From NCBI GenBank assembly GCA_040374085.1, contig JBEIVB010000111.1, positions 1-7,404 of the forward strand: a DNA stretch of 7,404 bases, given 5' to 3'. Positions 6,006 to 7,404 of this stretch are shown piece after piece. Made by a program: the position numbers and the translations under genes. Source of the DNA: JBEIVB01 sp040374085. GTDB lineage: Bacteria; Bacteroidota; Bacteroidia; UBA4408. Below the pieces are notes generated by a model. The model did no database searches, was not told where the DNA came from, and was given only the letters and a program-made list of their open reading frames with translations. Position 1 is the stretch's first letter; the number at the start of each line of letters is the position of its first letter.

Positions 6006-7404
6006 CTACGATTCTTGAACGGCCACCAAAGAGAATCCTTCAGGAGCACCTTGAACGTGGGCTGCTTCCCAAATAAGGTGCCAGGCAGCACCGTATTGAA
6101 AGAGGTTGTCGATGCGCTCGTGCAGGGTTCCATCGGGCAGCCATTTCTGTTGCACCTTCCGGATGTGCAGCAAGGCTTGGTCCTGAGTGGCTTTGCGGGC
6201 CTTTTTGTATCGGGCTTTCATCTGATGGACCTGCTGGCGGATTCGGGTGGCTTCTGCCTCAGCCCATGGCCCTAGGCTTGCGTCGGCACCGGATAGGCGG
6301 CGTTGAAGATCGCTGAGCAAGGCCTCCAGAGTTTGATCTGCCGAGGCAAAATCATCATCGGGAACCGCTGCCCTTTCCAGCAGTTTATCCTGCAGCACTG
6401 ACTCAGACAAGAGCCAGTCCCACTCGTCCAATCCCAACTTTCTCCAACGATTCATGGCCCCCGCATCTTGCCACACCAAACTGTTGCGCAACACCAACAA
6501 GGGCATGGGCACATCCATCTTAGAAAAAAGACGGGGCAATTGAAGCCAATAGCTGAGCTCGCCCGGGCCTCCCACGTAAGCCAAGTTGGGCAGCAGCACC
6601 TCTTGATACAAAGGACGCAGCACCACATTGGGACTGAATCGCTCGGGGTGTGCAGCCAGCTCGGCTGCCATCTCTGCTGCGCTCCACAACTTCCGGCCAT
6701 CGGCCAAAGCGAAGCCTGCCTCTGAGGGAACGATGCGGGTGCGGCGTTGCTCTTCTAAATAAAATAAGTTGATGGGGCGCGGCGTAACCTGCCCTTTCCC
6801 TGAGGGTAGGAAACCCAATTCGGCCAGCTCGCGGGTGGCTGCCTCTACCTCCTTGTGCGATTCTTGGTTTTGCAGCTCGCGCTGCATCCACGGCACAAAG
6901 GAGGCTTTGAGCGTGGCATCATCCGCATCGAGTATGAGCAATCCTTCTGCCCCGGCCACCTCCTGAACCAGGCTGCGGGTAGCCTGGCTGAGCGTGCGTC
7001 CCGGCACATAATGCCGATCCCAAAGAGCCAGCACCTCATCCACATCCCGAAACGCAGAGAGAGCCTCGCGCAAGGGGGCCACCACAGCTGCATCAAGACG
7101 ACCAACAGCCCCAAGGCCTCCTTCCGGAACCGCCATGCTCAGATCCTGACCGTAAAACCGAAAGCGGGTAATCTCCTCCAGATCATGGTCTTCTGTGGCC
7201 ATCCAAAACACCGGCACCACACGACTGTTGGGCATCAATTCCTCTGCGTACCGCGCCAAACGGACCACTTGAGCCAGCTTAATGAAGAAAAACAAAGGGC
7301 CACCCAAGACCGAAAGCTGATGGCCTGTGGTAACCGTAAAGGCCCGGCCCTCCTCCAAATCCTGTACGTTACGCACTTGAGCCGGGGTGAGTTCTATGCC
7401 GGCA
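6006..7404 (-). CDS. bshC: Bacillithiol biosynthesis cysteine-adding enzyme BshC (5' partial)
   Basis: The reading frame is open to the right edge, so the N-terminus lies outside the window; about 465 residues are visible, against roughly 530 for full-length family members. Typical BshC stretches are present: TGHQLSVLGGPLFFFIK (about 7290-7328), PVFWMATEDHDLEEI (about 7170-7214) and a C-terminal helical, coiled-coil region ending in LHERIDNLFQYG and the final WEAAHVQGAPEGF segment. BshC adds cysteine to GlcN-malate in the last step of bacillithiol synthesis, in the cytoplasm. The GTG at 7374-7376 is not the true start, because family-like sequence continues upstream of it in frame (...ELTPAQ). 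The stop is TAG, 44 nt before the PorE-like start. No terminator hairpin separates the two genes, so read-through is plausible. Confidence 0.93.
   Translation of the reverse strand, partial: AGIELTPAQVRNVQDLEEGRAFTVTTGHQLSVLGGPLFFFIKLAQVVRLARYAEELMPNSRVVPVFWMATEDHDLEEITRFRFYGQDLSMAVPEGGLGAVGRLDAAVVAPLREALSAFRDVDEVLALWDRHYVPGRTLSQATRSLVQEVAGAEGLLILDADDATLKASFVPWMQRELQNQESHKEVEAATRELAELGFLPSGKGQVTPRPINLFYLEEQRRTRIVPSEAGFALADGRKLWSAAEMAAELAAHPERFSPNVVLRPLYQEVLLPNLAYVGGPGELSYWLQLPRLFSKMDVPMPLLVLRNSLVWQDAGAMNRWRKLGLDEWDWLLSESVLQDKLLERAAVPDDDFASADQTLEALLSDLQRRLSGADASLGPWAEAEATRIRQQVHQMKARYKKARKATQDQALLHIRKVQQKWLPDGTLHERIDNLFQYGAAWHLIWEAAHVQGAPEGFSLVAVQES

Noticed and set aside
5856..6275. 139-codon plus-strand open frame across the bshC/PorE-like junction
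   Set aside because: It overlaps two well-supported minus-strand genes and encodes a sequence without recognisable features; it is most likely an antisense shadow.
7374..7376. GTG as the start of bshC
   Set aside because: The frame stays open to the window edge with plausible coding sequence, and the protein would be about 70 residues too short for the family.

Overview
The window looks like a chromosomal segment from a member of the Bacteroidota with intermediate GC content. Four observations point there: BshC (bacillithiol synthesis), a PorE-like TPR/PD40 protein, a DUF5777 outer-membrane barrel, and genes that start without clear Shine-Dalgarno sites (contexts such as cTTATGaaa), together with a TAnnTTTG-type promoter element. 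I see no mobile element, CRISPR array, tRNA or rRNA. Assignments were made by reading the translated sequences and recognising family motifs; no database search was run.

Left half, plus strand. A possible C-terminal tail of an upstream gene (ends 74) is followed by a promoter-like element and a small exported helical protein of the Spy/CpxP type (147-587), closed by a strong hairpin-plus-T terminator. Next comes a compact three-gene cluster: a small lipoprotein with a cytochrome-c-like CX4CH motif (733-1095), a DUF5777 outer-membrane beta-barrel (1121-1993) and a secreted YceI-family lipocalin-like protein (2006-2554). Gaps are 25 and 12 nt, and a second strong terminator closes the cluster. 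A DUF4256 protein (2625-3188) starts only 13 nt after that terminator.

Right half, minus strand, reading from the right edge. bshC (5' end cut by the window edge, ends 6006) is followed by a PorE-like TPR/PD40/carboxypeptidase-regulatory-domain protein (5961-4354), a rhomboid protease (4351-3728) and a GmhB-type heptose bisphosphate phosphatase (3731-3234). The last three are packed tightly (2 nt gap, then an ATGA overlap), so they are probably co-transcribed and perhaps translationally coupled. The two halves converge at about 3189-3233.

The most interesting part is the cytochrome-like lipoprotein / DUF5777 barrel / YceI cluster. All three products are predicted to be exported, one carries a likely haem site, and one belongs to a polyisoprenoid-binding fold. 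A small envelope module for redox or isoprenoid/quinone handling is a reasonable but unproven idea. Second is the PorE-like protein, which lacks the OmpA-type peptidoglycan-binding domain expected at its C-terminus.
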